From Verrucomicrobiales bacterium (GTDB lineage: Bacteria; Verrucomicrobiota; Verrucomicrobiae; Limisphaerales; UBA1100), in the NCBI GenBank assembly GCA_002721895.1, contig PBLV01000056.1:3342-67341 (forward strand): a DNA stretch of 64,000 bases, in the 5' to 3' direction. Of the stretch, positions 44,705 through 53,969 are shown piece by piece. Below the pieces are notes generated by a model, which was given only the letters and a program-made list of their open reading frames with translations, made no database searches and was not told where the DNA came from. The stretch's first letter is position 1. Each line of letters opens with the position of its first letter. The translations under genes were made by a program, and so were the position numbers.

Positions 44705-44710
44705 AAACAG

Positions 44711-46867
44711 TTACCGATCTTTTGGCGGGCGGGGATAGGCCTTGAGGGAGAAATTGAGCGAAATTTGGAAATCGTCTTCGCGGGAAGTCCCGGAACTGTC
44801 GAGCATGCGGAGATCCAGGTATCCGGTCCAACTCCGAAAATCCCGGTAGAGGGTGTAGCTGTGGTCGGAAAGCGTGCCGCGCTTGGCGTCGTAATAATGC
44901 CGTGTGGAGAAGGACCAGTCTTCGTTGAAGCGGTAGCCGAAGGAGGAGTAGAGGACGCTGTCGCGGTCGGCCTTGGAGTTTTTGCCGGATTCAAGGTAAT
45001 AGAAGTGGCCAAAGCTGGCAGACCAGTTGGAGTAGGGGGAGAAGGTGACGCTATTGTTGATGACGCGCCAAATGTCGTCATCAATATCGAGGCGCATTTG
45101 GGAGTTCAGGCTGATCCATGAGCGTGGGCGAAATGCCACTTCGGAGAAGATGTCGGCAAAGTCATGCTGGTCAACCCGTGGATTGAGGCGCCAGTCGGTG
45201 TAAAGATTCCAGTCGAGAAAGTCCTCCGCCAACCCTTCGCGCTGGGTTTGCAGCCGGTTGCGGATGCCGATGCGGAGTGCGTTTTGGCCGTCAATCTGGT
45301 CAATGGCGTTGTAGTCGGGGTAGTTGATGGGCAGCAGCCTTGAACTGGCGAGTTCATAATCGTAGGCGGGTAGGCCGCTGGGCTTCTTGTTGGGGCGGGG
45401 GACAAACACGTAATTGAGCGAGGGTTGCACGATGTGGCGCAGTCCGTTGAGTTCCAGCAAAGTGCTGGATGCGTCGGGATAGAAGCGTGAGAACTTCGTG
45501 GACAATTCCGCGCCGGTGTTAAACGTAAACCGATCCATGTCGTCAAAATCGGCTCCGGTGCCGTCGGTCTCGCCATAATGCGTCCAGCGGCCACCCACGC
45601 GAGGAGTGAACTGCAGCCATCCAAAGAATGTTTGGGGAAGATAGAACTGGTGCAGGGTGTCCGTGCGCAGACCGCCAAACCAGTCGCTGCTGTCGTTGGC
45701 ATACTTGCGGCGAAGGTAGGCAATGGAGGTTTCTTGATCGTAATAAAAGGGGGTCTGGCCCACGCGCTGGCGCAGTCCTGTGAGCTTGATGTCTGGGATG
45801 CGCTCAACGGTTCCGTAATGATCGTTGAGCCGCGGTTGGGCAAGCAAGCTGAGGTTGTAATCCGTCCAGTTGTGGTTCAGCTCCAGAAACGTCTGTGGCT
45901 GTGTGTTCCGTCGGTAAATCTCCTCAAAAAAATCCCGCCTCACATATTCATCTGACTCATAGTTGAAGACCGTCAGCAGCGAAGTTTCGCCCCACTCGGC
46001 CCTGTGATTGAAGGCGAGCCATTGTCGCTCGTGGTTGAGAGGGTTGCTGTTGGAGTCCTTGAAGGGGTCGCTGTCAAAGGCGAAGTAACTTTCCAAGTCG
46101 CCCTCGCCCCATTCACCAAGATTCCACTTTAAATCAGGACCGAAGGCGAAGCCGCGTTGAGTGCGGTAATCGAGCTTCATCTCACCGTCAAGGCGCTCCG
46201 AGCCCGGCCAGCGCAGGGCCGTCAGCAGATAAGCTCCCCAATTGCTCCGGAAACCTGGCTCAAGGTGGATGTTCCAGGGGTGGCTCTTCAAGCTTCGTTT
46301 GTAATAGGGCATGTAACCAATGGGGATGCCTCCCGCGTGCAGGGTGGCGTTGTAGAATTCGATCTTCTCGCCGGGTACGATATGGACTTTCTTGGCCTTG
46401 ATAAAATAGTCGGGGTCGGGGTGATCATCGGTGGTAAAGGTGACATTGCGGCCCGTGTAGTGACCAGCCGTCTGATTGCCTTCCATGGCTTCGCCCTTAA
46501 AGAAGACATTGATGTTGCCTCCGCGAAACTCAGCGGATTTCACTCGCTTGGTTTTAAAATTATATTCCATCCTCTCAGATCGCCACGTGATGCCCTCACG
46601 CCGCAGGATCACATTTCCAACGGCAATCACTTGGCCAGTGGACTCGGTCAGTTGAGCCTCAGTGGCAGTCATCTCGGCAGCGTCCGGCTGGCCATCGCGG
46701 TATTTCACCAAGACACCTCCGGTGGCATGGGCCACGCCGTCGGAAAACTCAATGGCACCATCGGGCCCGGTGGACTCAATTTTCCAGTCTCCCCAGGGCT
46801 GCGCCCACGCGCCGCCCGCAATGGACAGGGCACCCGCCAGCAATAATGAACGCAACCACTCCTTCAT
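44711..46867 (-). CDS. lptD: LPS-assembly outer-membrane protein LptD
   Basis: 718 residues from ATG 46865-46867 (signal peptide MKEWLRSLLLAGALSIAGGAWA); a GTG four codons earlier is an alternative. An OstA/LptA-like beta-jellyroll comes first (about 35-185: ATEAQLTESTGQVIAVGNVILRREG, ERMEYNFKTKRVKSAEF). It is followed by a long series of amphipathic strands of the LptD barrel (TPRVGGRWTHYGET, LRHIVQPSLNYVFVPRP, SFGYRFNEDWSFSTRHYY). The LRHIVQPSLNY segment is characteristic of the LptD C-terminal domain. It inserts LPS into the outer membrane, so this bacterium has an LPS-type outer membrane. The intergenic region upstream (103 bp) is shared with the amidohydrolase. Confidence 0.9.
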   Translation of the reverse strand: MKEWLRSLLLAGALSIAGGAWAQPWGDWKIESTGPDGAIEFSDGVAHATGGVLVKYRDGQPDAAEMTATEAQLTESTGQVIAVGNVILRREGITWRSERMEYNFKTKRVKSAEFRGGNINVFFKGEAMEGNQTAGHYTGRNVTFTTDDHPDPDYFIKAKKVHIVPGEKIEFYNATLHAGGIPIGYMPYYKRSLKSHPWNIHLEPGFRSNWGAYLLTALRWPGSERLDGEMKLDYRTQRGFAFGPDLKWNLGEWGEGDLESYFAFDSDPFKDSNSNPLNHERQWLAFNHRAEWGETSLLTVFNYESDEYVRRDFFEEIYRRNTQPQTFLELNHNWTDYNLSLLAQPRLNDHYGTVERIPDIKLTGLRQRVGQTPFYYDQETSIAYLRRKYANDSSDWFGGLRTDTLHQFYLPQTFFGWLQFTPRVGGRWTHYGETDGTGADFDDMDRFTFNTGAELSTKFSRFYPDASSTLLELNGLRHIVQPSLNYVFVPRPNKKPSGLPAYDYELASSRLLPINYPDYNAIDQIDGQNALRIGIRNRLQTQREGLAEDFLDWNLYTDWRLNPRVDQHDFADIFSEVAFRPRSWISLNSQMRLDIDDDIWRVINNSVTFSPYSNWSASFGHFYYLESGKNSKADRDSVLYSSFGYRFNEDWSFSTRHYYDAKRGTLSDHSYTLYRDFRSWTGYLDLRMLDSSGTSREDDFQISLNFSLKAYPRPPKDR

Positions 46868-46970
46868 CAAGGTGGGCACTCAAGCAGATTCGCGGTCAAA
46901 TGCCAAACCCGACTTATCCGCAGGCCGCACGTTGACACCAATTTCTTCCCGGAAAATACTCCCGCTGCCC

Positions 46971-48260
46971 ATGAAATGCAGTGAAGGGAAAACCCTCATT
47001 TACAACGGCCAACTTGTAGACGGGGCCGGTGGCCCCGTTATCGAGAACGCCGCCATCCTCATCGAGGAAGGTAAAATCACCTTCGCCGGTCCCGCCGAGG
47101 CTTGCCCGGAAAATGATGCCGAAAAAATTGATGCAAAGGGCGGCACGATTATGCCGGGGCTGGTGGAGGCGCACTTCCACGCCACCTATTTCAACGTCTC
47201 GGAACTAACGGATCTGGATATCAAGTATCCGGTTGAGTACGTCAGCTTACTGGCGAGTGTGAATTGCCAGCTCGCGCTGCAGTGCGGCTACACCAGCGCG
47301 CGGTCTGGCGGATGCCTGTTCAACTGCGACTTCTGGCTGAAGGAAGCCATCGAGAATGACCTCATCCTTGGGCCGCGGCTCTCGACCAGTGGACGCGAGA
47401 TTTGCTCCTCGGGCGGGCTCATGGATTGGAATCCCGACTATCGCAAGATCGGCATGGAAGGCCTCGTGTTTATCATCAACGGCGTGGAGGACGCCCGCAA
47501 GGCGGTGCGCGCGTTGGTGAAGGACGGCGTGGAATGGGTGAAGACTTATCCCACTGGCGACGCTGCCGCGCCGGATACCAACGATCATCACACCCTCTGC
47601 ATGACCTTTGAGGAAATGCACGCCGTGGTGCAGACCGCGCACAATCACAGCATGAAAGTCACTGGCCATTGCCGCGCCACCGAGGGCATCAAGAACGCCC
47701 TGCGCGCCGGCTACGACACCATCGAGCACGGCTCATTCATCGACGACGAAGGCCTCGACCTCCTGCTCGAGCGCGACGTGCCCTGTGTGCCCGGCTTGTA
47801 TTTTGAAAAAGCCAGCGTCGAGCGCGGGCCGGAATTTGGACTGCCCCAAGCCGTCATCGACGGCCATCAGGAAACCCTCGAAGGCGGCGCCGCCAGCGCC
47901 CTAAAAATCCTCCGAGCCGGCGGCCGCATTGGGCTGGGTGGCGATTACGGCTTCGCCTGGACCCCCCACGGCACCTACGCCCGGGAGCTGAGCTTCTTCG
48001 CCAACGATGTCGGCTTTACGCCGATGGAAGTGATCGCCTGCGCCACAAAGACCGGCGCCGAGATCATGGGCCGCGGCGACGAACTCGGCACCCTTGAGCC
48101 CGGCAAACTCGCCGACGTGCTGGTTGTTGACGGCGACGTCCTAGCCGACATTTCCATTTTGGAAAATCGCGAAAACCTAATCGCCGTCCTCCAAGGCGGC
48201 CAACTGAAGGCCGGTCAACTCGCCCCCCGCCATCAAGCCCAAATCCCCGCCGTCGGCTAA
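46971..48260 (+). CDS. Metal-dependent amidohydrolase (imidazolonepropionase/prolidase-like)
   Basis: 429 residues from ATG 46971; the frame upstream of it is antisense to lptD. Amidohydrolase-superfamily signatures: the beta-sandwich start LIYNGQLVDGAGG, PGLVEAHFHATY with the first metal site H68/H70, VKTYPTGD with the bridging Lys, VTGHCRA and TIEHGSF with further His ligands, and LGGDYGFAW with the catalytic Asp. The final GTLEPGKLADVLVVDGDVL is standard. No signal peptide, so cytoplasmic. The family cleaves cyclic amides, dipeptides and related bonds; the specific substrate is not readable. Confidence 0.9.
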   Translation: MKCSEGKTLIYNGQLVDGAGGPVIENAAILIEEGKITFAGPAEACPENDAEKIDAKGGTIMPGLVEAHFHATYFNVSELTDLDIKYPVEYVSLLASVNCQLALQCGYTSARSGGCLFNCDFWLKEAIENDLILGPRLSTSGREICSSGGLMDWNPDYRKIGMEGLVFIINGVEDARKAVRALVKDGVEWVKTYPTGDAAAPDTNDHHTLCMTFEEMHAVVQTAHNHSMKVTGHCRATEGIKNALRAGYDTIEHGSFIDDEGLDLLLERDVPCVPGLYFEKASVERGPEFGLPQAVIDGHQETLEGGAASALKILRAGGRIGLGGDYGFAWTPHGTYARELSFFANDVGFTPMEVIACATKTGAEIMGRGDELGTLEPGKLADVLVVDGDVLADISILENRENLIAVLQGGQLKAGQLAPRHQAQIPAVG

Positions 48261-48306
48261 CAAGGATGCACACGATGCCCAGGATATTCTTTAATGAGAC
48301 GCCTAA

Positions 48307-48333
48307 GTGCTGCCGGCAAGATGCCGGCAGCAC
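48307..48333. repeat. 27-nt perfect palindrome
   Basis: Two 12-base arms (48307-48318 GTGCTGCCGGCA and 48322-48333) are exact reverse complements with a 3-base loop. It lies 46 bp after the amidohydrolase stop and 44 bp before the next ATG. No T-run follows on either strand, so it is not a canonical intrinsic terminator, though it could stall polymerase or be a dispersed REP-like element. Confidence 0.8.
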
Positions 48334-48377
48334 ACATCACAACCCCAAAAACTTCATTCTGAACATCCTGCCCATCC

Positions 48378-50438
48378 ATGTTTAACAAAAAAGCAAAATC
48401 CCTGTTAACCCTGCTCGCCCTCGCGCCCATCCTGTCCGCCGCGCCGAAGGATATTCCCCAGCAAAAAGAATCCGACTGGGTCGATGCCCGCTACGCGAAG
48501 GTGAAGTTCGGCCCGTTCGTTTCGGGCCACATTGCCACGCCGAAGGGCAGCACCCACAAGGGCATCGCCATCCGCGTGGGCGACAAGGGCGAAGGCACGA
48601 TGGTGTTCGACACCGACCTCTGCATCTGGCGCGCCGGCTGGGCCGGCGGTTTTATTAAAACCGACCCCGCCCGCTACGGCCTTATCCGTGCGCTGAATCC
48701 CGATGGAAAAATCGTTTTTGCAAACACCCCAACGATGGGTGTGGCTGATGCGAAGGGATCCTTCGTGGATTCGCGAAATCCAAAGAACGGACCGCTGTCG
48801 GAAGGTAGTGCGCGGTACAAAGGACTGTTTGTGCACGGACAACGGGTAGTTGTGCGGTATGATGTCAATGATCTGCAAATTTACGATTCGCCGTGGCTGG
48901 CAAAGGACGCCGATGGAAAGGTTCATTTTAGCCGGGATTTGAGAGTTCAGAAGGGATCGGCAGTTCTTCAAGTAATTCGGTTAAAAGATCCCACGGCTCC
49001 CGTTAATCTGCTCAAGCTTGTTGGGGTAAAATCCTTGCTGGATTTTGATAAATTCATCCAGCCCGGCCCGCGGCGTTGGGGCAAGCCGATTGTCACCAAG
49101 GGCATCGTGGACGAGCGAAAGACGCCGTTTGCCATCGACACGATCACGGTGCCGTACAAGAACCCGCACAACGCGCTGTTCTTCACGGCGGGGCATGACT
49201 TCACGAGCAATGGCGATTGTTACGTGGCCACGGCGCATGGGGATGTTTGGAAGGTGACGGGCATCGACGCGGAGCTGAAGGCGGTGAAGTGGCATCGGTT
49301 TGCCACGGGGCTGTACCAGCCGCTGGGCTTGCGGGTGGTGAAGGATCAAGTGTACGTGCTCGGGCGCGATCAAATCACGCGGCTGCACGACTACAACAAG
49401 GACGGCGAAGCGGATTTTTATGAGGCGTTCAACAACGACATCATGATCGGCGGCGGCGGTCATTCGTATGCCACCTGTCTCGAGACCGATCCGGACGGCA
49501 AATTTTATTTCATCCGCTGCGCCGAGGGCACGCCGCATGGGGGCGTGTTGCTAAAGGTCGCCGCCGACGGCAGCAAGCTGGAGGTCGTCGCCACCGGTTT
49601 TCGAAATCCTAACGGACTCGGCGTGGGGCCCAACGGCGTCATCACCGCCGCCGATCAACAGGGCACGTGGGTGCCCGAGACGCGGCTGGACGTCATCAAG
49701 CCCGGCGGCTTTTACGGCTTCATGCCCATGCACAAACGCAAGGTGGCACCGAAGACCTACGACCCGCCGCTGATGTGGATCCCGCGCGTGTTGGATAATT
49801 CCGCCGGCGGCCAAGTGTGGGTGCCGAAAAACCAATGGGGCCAATTTGGCGGCGAGCTGATCCATTTCTCCTACGGCCGCTGCACGATGATGCACATCCT
49901 CCGCGACGGCCCCAATGGCGGCGCGATGCCCATTGGCGGGCGCTTCCTTTCCGGCGCGTGCCGCGGGCGGTTCAATCCCAAGGACGGCCACCTGTACGTC
50001 ACTGGCTTGCTCGGCTGGCAAACCGCCGCCATCCGCGACGGCTGCCTCCAACGCGTTCGCTACACCGGCGCGCCGCTGCAGCAGCCCATCCGCATGAAGG
50101 TGCACGCCAACGGTATCCGCCTCACCTTCAGCACCGCGCTCGACAAAAAAATCGCAGAAGACATCGAAAGCTGGTCCGCCGAGCAATGGAATTACAAATG
50201 GAGCGCCACCTACGGCTCCAAGGATTGGTCCGTGAAAAATCCCGGGAAACAGGGCCGCGACGCCGTCGCTATCCAATCCGCCAAGCTCCTCCCCGATGGC
50301 AAAAGCGTTTTCCTGCAAATGCCTGTGCAGCCGGTGCACTCCATGGCCATCCAGTACAACCTCGACACCGCCGCGGGCAAAATCTTCAAGGGCACTTTCC
50401 ATCTGACGGTGACCAAGGTTGGCATGGTGTACGAATAG
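48378..50438 (+). CDS. Exported DUF6797 / sorbosone dehydrogenase-like propeller protein
   Basis: 686 residues with a signal peptide (KSLLTLLALAPILSAA). The N-terminal half matches what I know as the DUF6797 region of Verrucomicrobia: SGHIATPKGSTHKGIAIRVG, FDTDLCIWRAGWAGGFI. The second half (about 265-560) is a six-bladed propeller of the NHL / PVC-type membrane-bound dehydrogenase or L-sorbosone dehydrogenase kind (LYQPLGLRVVKDQVYVLGRD, FYFIRCAEGTPHGGVLLKV, TGFRNPNGLGVGPNGVITAAD). No haem motif follows, unlike many relatives. It is probably a periplasmic or surface sugar-active or binding protein. Base composition changes within the gene (a less GC-rich stretch about 48.69-49.03 kb). Confidence 0.82.
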   Translation: MFNKKAKSLLTLLALAPILSAAPKDIPQQKESDWVDARYAKVKFGPFVSGHIATPKGSTHKGIAIRVGDKGEGTMVFDTDLCIWRAGWAGGFIKTDPARYGLIRALNPDGKIVFANTPTMGVADAKGSFVDSRNPKNGPLSEGSARYKGLFVHGQRVVVRYDVNDLQIYDSPWLAKDADGKVHFSRDLRVQKGSAVLQVIRLKDPTAPVNLLKLVGVKSLLDFDKFIQPGPRRWGKPIVTKGIVDERKTPFAIDTITVPYKNPHNALFFTAGHDFTSNGDCYVATAHGDVWKVTGIDAELKAVKWHRFATGLYQPLGLRVVKDQVYVLGRDQITRLHDYNKDGEADFYEAFNNDIMIGGGGHSYATCLETDPDGKFYFIRCAEGTPHGGVLLKVAADGSKLEVVATGFRNPNGLGVGPNGVITAADQQGTWVPETRLDVIKPGGFYGFMPMHKRKVAPKTYDPPLMWIPRVLDNSAGGQVWVPKNQWGQFGGELIHFSYGRCTMMHILRDGPNGGAMPIGGRFLSGACRGRFNPKDGHLYVTGLLGWQTAAIRDGCLQRVRYTGAPLQQPIRMKVHANGIRLTFSTALDKKIAEDIESWSAEQWNYKWSATYGSKDWSVKNPGKQGRDAVAIQSAKLLPDGKSVFLQMPVQPVHSMAIQYNLDTAAGKIFKGTFHLTVTKVGMVYE

Positions 50439-50487
50439 TTCGACACTCCGCAATTGCCAAACGGTTTCGGGCCGCTACAATCGTGGC

Positions 50488-50934
50488 ATGAAGTGGCTGT
50501 TGATGGCTGGGGGTGTTTTTGGGTTTGCGGTGTGCGGGCAGGGAGCAGGGGCATTTTCGATGGCATGCGAGGTTTATTACCGCGCGAGCGAAACGCGTCC
50601 GCTGTCGCAGGCAAAGGTGCTGAAGCAAAACATCCTGATCCCGCGTGGGCCTATTCCAGAAATTGCGCGGCCGCCACGTGTCAGTGAAGCTAGGTTTGCA
50701 ACCATGACCCTGCGCTTGGCCAATCATCACAACGGCAGCGTGGTGGTGGATGTGGTGGACAATCATACTGGCAAGCAAATCTCTCGCCATCTTTGGCAGT
50801 TCAGCCGGGAGCCGGGGAATATCTTTGGGGGAACCGGGCAGGGGTTTACCGGCCTGATTTACGTCAAACATCCGGGGACAAGTGCGGAGATGCAGTTCTT
50901 TTGCAAATCAGCCGGGAAGCCTCTCAAACGATGA
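50488..50934 (+). CDS. Small exported protein of unknown function
   Basis: 148 residues from ATG 50488, which opens a signal peptide (WLLMAGGVFGFAVCGQGAGA). The mature domain is about 125 residues, predicted mainly beta, with VVDVVDNHTGKQISRHLW and GLIYVKHPGTSAEMQFFC. No family recognised. It overlaps the PDZ protein gene by 4 bp (ATGA), so the two are coupled and their products are likely to be exported together. Confidence 0.68.
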   Translation: MKWLLMAGGVFGFAVCGQGAGAFSMACEVYYRASETRPLSQAKVLKQNILIPRGPIPEIARPPRVSEARFATMTLRLANHHNGSVVVDVVDNHTGKQISRHLWQFSREPGNIFGGTGQGFTGLIYVKHPGTSAEMQFFCKSAGKPLKR

Positions 50935-52730
50935 AAAAGATTTTAGCCATCGCATTTTTTGGTGTGCTGCTTCTATCCGTAGGCGCCGCGCCGCGCAAGG
51001 GCACTCTTATCCTGAGCAATGGGGACAAGATTGTTGGTGCCTTGGTGGGCTATGACGTGAAGGGAAATTTTTTGTGGAGGCATCCGGCGGTTAGGACGGA
51101 AATGCAGGTGGCAGGGAGTGGTGTGAGCAGGCTGCAATTGGCCGCGGTTACCCCGATCAAGGGCGCACGTCCTCATTCTGCGCGAGTGAAACTGGTTAAC
51201 GGGGATGACTTCGCAGGTGAGTTGGCCGCTCTGGATGAGAAAGCCCTCACGCTAGACACTTGGTATGCGGGGCGGCTGCGCATTCCCAGGGCTGCGATTG
51301 CTCACTTGATGCCGGGCTCGACTTCCAAGGTAGTCTTTGAGGGGCCGGATTCTCTCAAGGGATGGGGCGCGGCAGTCATGGGGGTTTATTTGGGTGACGA
51401 TGGGGATTTGTTTGGCGGTGTGACGGTTGAGCGAACGGTGGACAACAGTCCGGCCCAAAAGGCGGGGTTGATGGCCGGGGACATCATCACCAGCATCAAC
51501 GGCCAGCCATTTAAGGAGCGGGCTAAATTGATTCGCTTTGTGAAGGGGCATGAGCCCGGTGACAAGGTGGAGGTCGCCCTCAAGCGGGATGGGAAGGAGA
51601 AGAAATTCAATTTCGCGCTCGACAGTATTCACTGGCGAATGGAAGAGGGGGCGCTGGTTAGTCGTGGCACGGGGGGCATCATTGGTCGCGAGTTCGATTG
51701 GCCGGGGCGTGTGAATGTAGAGTTTGATCTGTCGTGGAATGCCACCCCTAGCATGGATGTCATTCTCAAGGCTGATAAGCTGTATACCATCAGCTACACC
51801 AACGCATATTCCATTCGAATCAACTCCAGTTACGTTTATCTGTACCGGTATCTCAGCGCTGGCCCGAATAATTTCCAGACCGCCAGTCTGGGTAGCGCTC
51901 AGGTGTCGCGGTTCCTGTCCGGCAAAAAGGGAGGACGGTTCTCCATTCGCATGGATGAAAAAAAGAAAACCATCGCGCTGCTCATTGACAACAAGCACGT
52001 CAAGACATGGCGCGAGCCGGCGGCTTGGGCAGGCAAGGGCCGCGCCCTCCAATTTAGTCCAACGACTCCTAACCCCATGGTGATCGGAAATATCCGCGTA
52101 ACTGAATGGGATGGGCGGTTGCCCAACCAGTCGATTGATGCGGGGGGAGGCGACGGCAAAAAGGATTTTGTAAGACTGATCAATGATGATTCCATGTCAG
52201 GCGAAATCGGTCGTATCTTTGGCGGTAAATTGACGGTGAAGATGCCCTTTGCCGAGAAGCCGCTGGATGTGCCGCTCAACCGCATTGGCTTGGTGAAATT
52301 TGCCCGGGTCGAAGGGGGAGGGCCGGGAACTCTGCCTGAGATGACGCCGATTGGCAGGATCACTGAGATAGCGGATGATCGGAAGCATCTGGGCTTGGAG
52401 GAATTTGCTCGGGGCTTGGCAGCCTTGGGGGATGAGTTGGAAATTCACCGGGAAGGCAAGCTGGTCGGGCAAATTAAAGTGATCCAGAACAAGGAGGATG
52501 CCATCGTCTCCGCGCAAATCATCGCGGAGGCAGACCCTGTTAAAAAGGGGGATTTAGTCGTGCGGCCGGGGTTGACATCGCCCAAGGAAGCGACGGCTAG
52601 CCTCACCCAGCGCGGGAAATTGAGCTTGCGACTGCACAACTGGCGGGAGGGTCAGACATTGGTGACCCACCCCTATATCGGCCTCATCAAGCTTGTACCC
52701 GAGGCGGTGAACTCCATTCAGTTTAAGTGA
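50931..52730 (+). CDS. Exported PDZ-domain protein
   Basis: 599 residues from ATG 50931 (ATGA overlap with the preceding gene). A signal peptide (ILAIAFFGVLLLSVGAA) is followed by small beta modules (GTLILSNGDKIVGALVGYD; VKLVNGDDFAGELAALDEKA) of a kind repeated again near 460 (VRLINDDSMSGEIGRI). A PDZ domain is at about 148-230 (GGVTVERTVDNSPAQKAGLMAGDIITSINGQ). The stretch about 235-430 looks like a LamG/concanavalin-type sandwich (VNVEFDLSWNATPSMDVILKAD). No protease domain is present, so the PDZ probably binds peptides or partners. Its 3' end overlaps glycerate kinase by 8 bp, tail to tail. Confidence 0.8.
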   Translation: MKKILAIAFFGVLLLSVGAAPRKGTLILSNGDKIVGALVGYDVKGNFLWRHPAVRTEMQVAGSGVSRLQLAAVTPIKGARPHSARVKLVNGDDFAGELAALDEKALTLDTWYAGRLRIPRAAIAHLMPGSTSKVVFEGPDSLKGWGAAVMGVYLGDDGDLFGGVTVERTVDNSPAQKAGLMAGDIITSINGQPFKERAKLIRFVKGHEPGDKVEVALKRDGKEKKFNFALDSIHWRMEEGALVSRGTGGIIGREFDWPGRVNVEFDLSWNATPSMDVILKADKLYTISYTNAYSIRINSSYVYLYRYLSAGPNNFQTASLGSAQVSRFLSGKKGGRFSIRMDEKKKTIALLIDNKHVKTWREPAAWAGKGRALQFSPTTPNPMVIGNIRVTEWDGRLPNQSIDAGGGDGKKDFVRLINDDSMSGEIGRIFGGKLTVKMPFAEKPLDVPLNRIGLVKFARVEGGGPGTLPEMTPIGRITEIADDRKHLGLEEFARGLAALGDELEIHREGKLVGQIKVIQNKEDAIVSAQIIAEADPVKKGDLVVRPGLTSPKEATASLTQRGKLSLRLHNWREGQTLVTHPYIGLIKLVPEAVNSIQFK

Positions 52731-53895
52731 CTTGACTTTCATGTGGGCGCCAGTTCCGGGCCGCGTCATGGGCGAGTTTTTCCAGCCAGTAGGCTGCCCT
52801 TGTCATGGCTTCAGGCACTGAAGTGAGTTCGGTTATGGCCCGGCAGGTTCCCATTCGGTTTCCAAGGGTATCATGATCGTTAATTGTCCCCGCAAGAGCG
52901 ATATATGGGCGATCCTGTTCTTGGGCCAGTTTGGCCAGTTCGCCGACGCCCTTGCCCATCATCGATTGTTTGTCCATTTGCCCTTCGCCGGTGATTACCA
53001 GATCGCTCTTTTGAATTAGCGTTTCCAGTTTTGCAGCCTTGGCAAAGATTTCAAATCCCGGCCTGATTCTCGCGCCTGCAAAACAATGCATGCCGAAACC
53101 GAGGCCACCCGCGGCACCGGCGCCGGGAATGTTCGCGGTATCCTTTCCCACTTGCATCTTCCAAACCTCGGCCAATCGAGTGAGTGCGGCCTCCGCACTT
53201 GAGATATCCTTTTTCTGCAAGCCCTTCTGGGGGCCATAAACACGCGTACACCCGTTGGGGCCGAGCAGCGGGTTTTGCACATCCACGGCAACAGTTATCG
53301 CTGGGCCGGCACCACTCGACCAGATCTCAGGACTTGGTTTTCGAATACTTTCCAAGCGGGAAAGCTCAGTCCAACAAGTGAGTTCCTGGTCTTGTTTATC
53401 CAGAAATTGCCACCCCAATTCACGCGCCATGCCAAACCCTCCATCGTTGGTGGCGCTGCCGCCAATGCCCACAATGATCTCCGTTGGCGGTTCTTGTCCG
53501 TTGATGATTTTGATCAGGGCTCGCCCAATACCCTTGGTGTCCATTTGCATCGGGCTGGGGGCAGGACCATGCTGCATCAGTGCCGCTAAGCCAATGATTT
53601 CAGCTGACTCTACAATGGCTGTGCCTTTGTCGGCATTCAGCCACCAGCTATATTTGATGGGGCTGCTTGCCGGATTAGGTGCATTCCCATCTTGTTTGTC
53701 AGCATTTAGTATGGGAGACAGCAATTTCCCAAAACCATCTCCCCCGTCACTGATGGGCTGAATGGTTAGTGAGTCAGGCGGGCGCGCCTTCTTCCAGCCA
53801 CGGGAGATCGCCTCGGCTGCTTCCGCGGCCGTCAAGGTGCCCTTGAACTTGTCTGGGGAGATGAGAACGGAAAACGGCAAGGGCTGAATTATCAT
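52723..53895 (-). CDS. Glycerate kinase
   Basis: 390 residues of glycerate kinase family type 1 (GlxK/GarK), which phosphorylates D-glycerate to a phosphoglycerate. Hallmarks: ISPDKFKGTLTAAEAAEAI at the N-terminus, PISDGGDGFG, EIIVGIGGSATNDGGFGMARELGW, and later GAAGGLGFGMHCFAGARIRPG and ITGEGQMDKQSMMGKGVGELAKLA. The length fits the family. It is a single-gene unit between convergent and divergent neighbours. Confidence 0.94.
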   Translation of the reverse strand: MIIQPLPFSVLISPDKFKGTLTAAEAAEAISRGWKKARPPDSLTIQPISDGGDGFGKLLSPILNADKQDGNAPNPASSPIKYSWWLNADKGTAIVESAEIIGLAALMQHGPAPSPMQMDTKGIGRALIKIINGQEPPTEIIVGIGGSATNDGGFGMARELGWQFLDKQDQELTCWTELSRLESIRKPSPEIWSSGAGPAITVAVDVQNPLLGPNGCTRVYGPQKGLQKKDISSAEAALTRLAEVWKMQVGKDTANIPGAGAAGGLGFGMHCFAGARIRPGFEIFAKAAKLETLIQKSDLVITGEGQMDKQSMMGKGVGELAKLAQEQDRPYIALAGTINDHDTLGNRMGTCRAITELTSVPEAMTRAAYWLEKLAHDAARNWRPHESQVT

Positions 53896-53913
53896 TTCTC
53901 AGAGATCAAATCT

Positions 53914-53941
53914 CAATTGAAAATTGAGTATTGAAAATTGG
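53914..53941 (+). repeat. Heptamer tandem repeat tract (NNATTGR)
   Basis: Four contiguous 7-mers, CAATTGA, AAATTGA, GTATTGA and AAATTGG. Within it an 11-mer ATTGAAAATTG occurs twice (53916-53926, 53930-53940), and CTCAATT/AATTGAG forms an inverted repeat at 53912-53928. It occupies the glycerate kinase-glutaredoxin intergenic gap. Confidence 0.6.
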
Positions 53942-53969
53942 GCATTCCTCTGCCAGATTCATCGCCCCT

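Noticed and set aside
46662..46970. N-terminal extension of the amidohydrolase by 103 codons
   Set aside because: Antisense to lptD; the beta-sandwich of the family starts right at ATG 46971.
48307..48333. Palindrome as a classical intrinsic terminator
   Set aside because: No T-run follows on either strand, so it is listed as a repeat instead.
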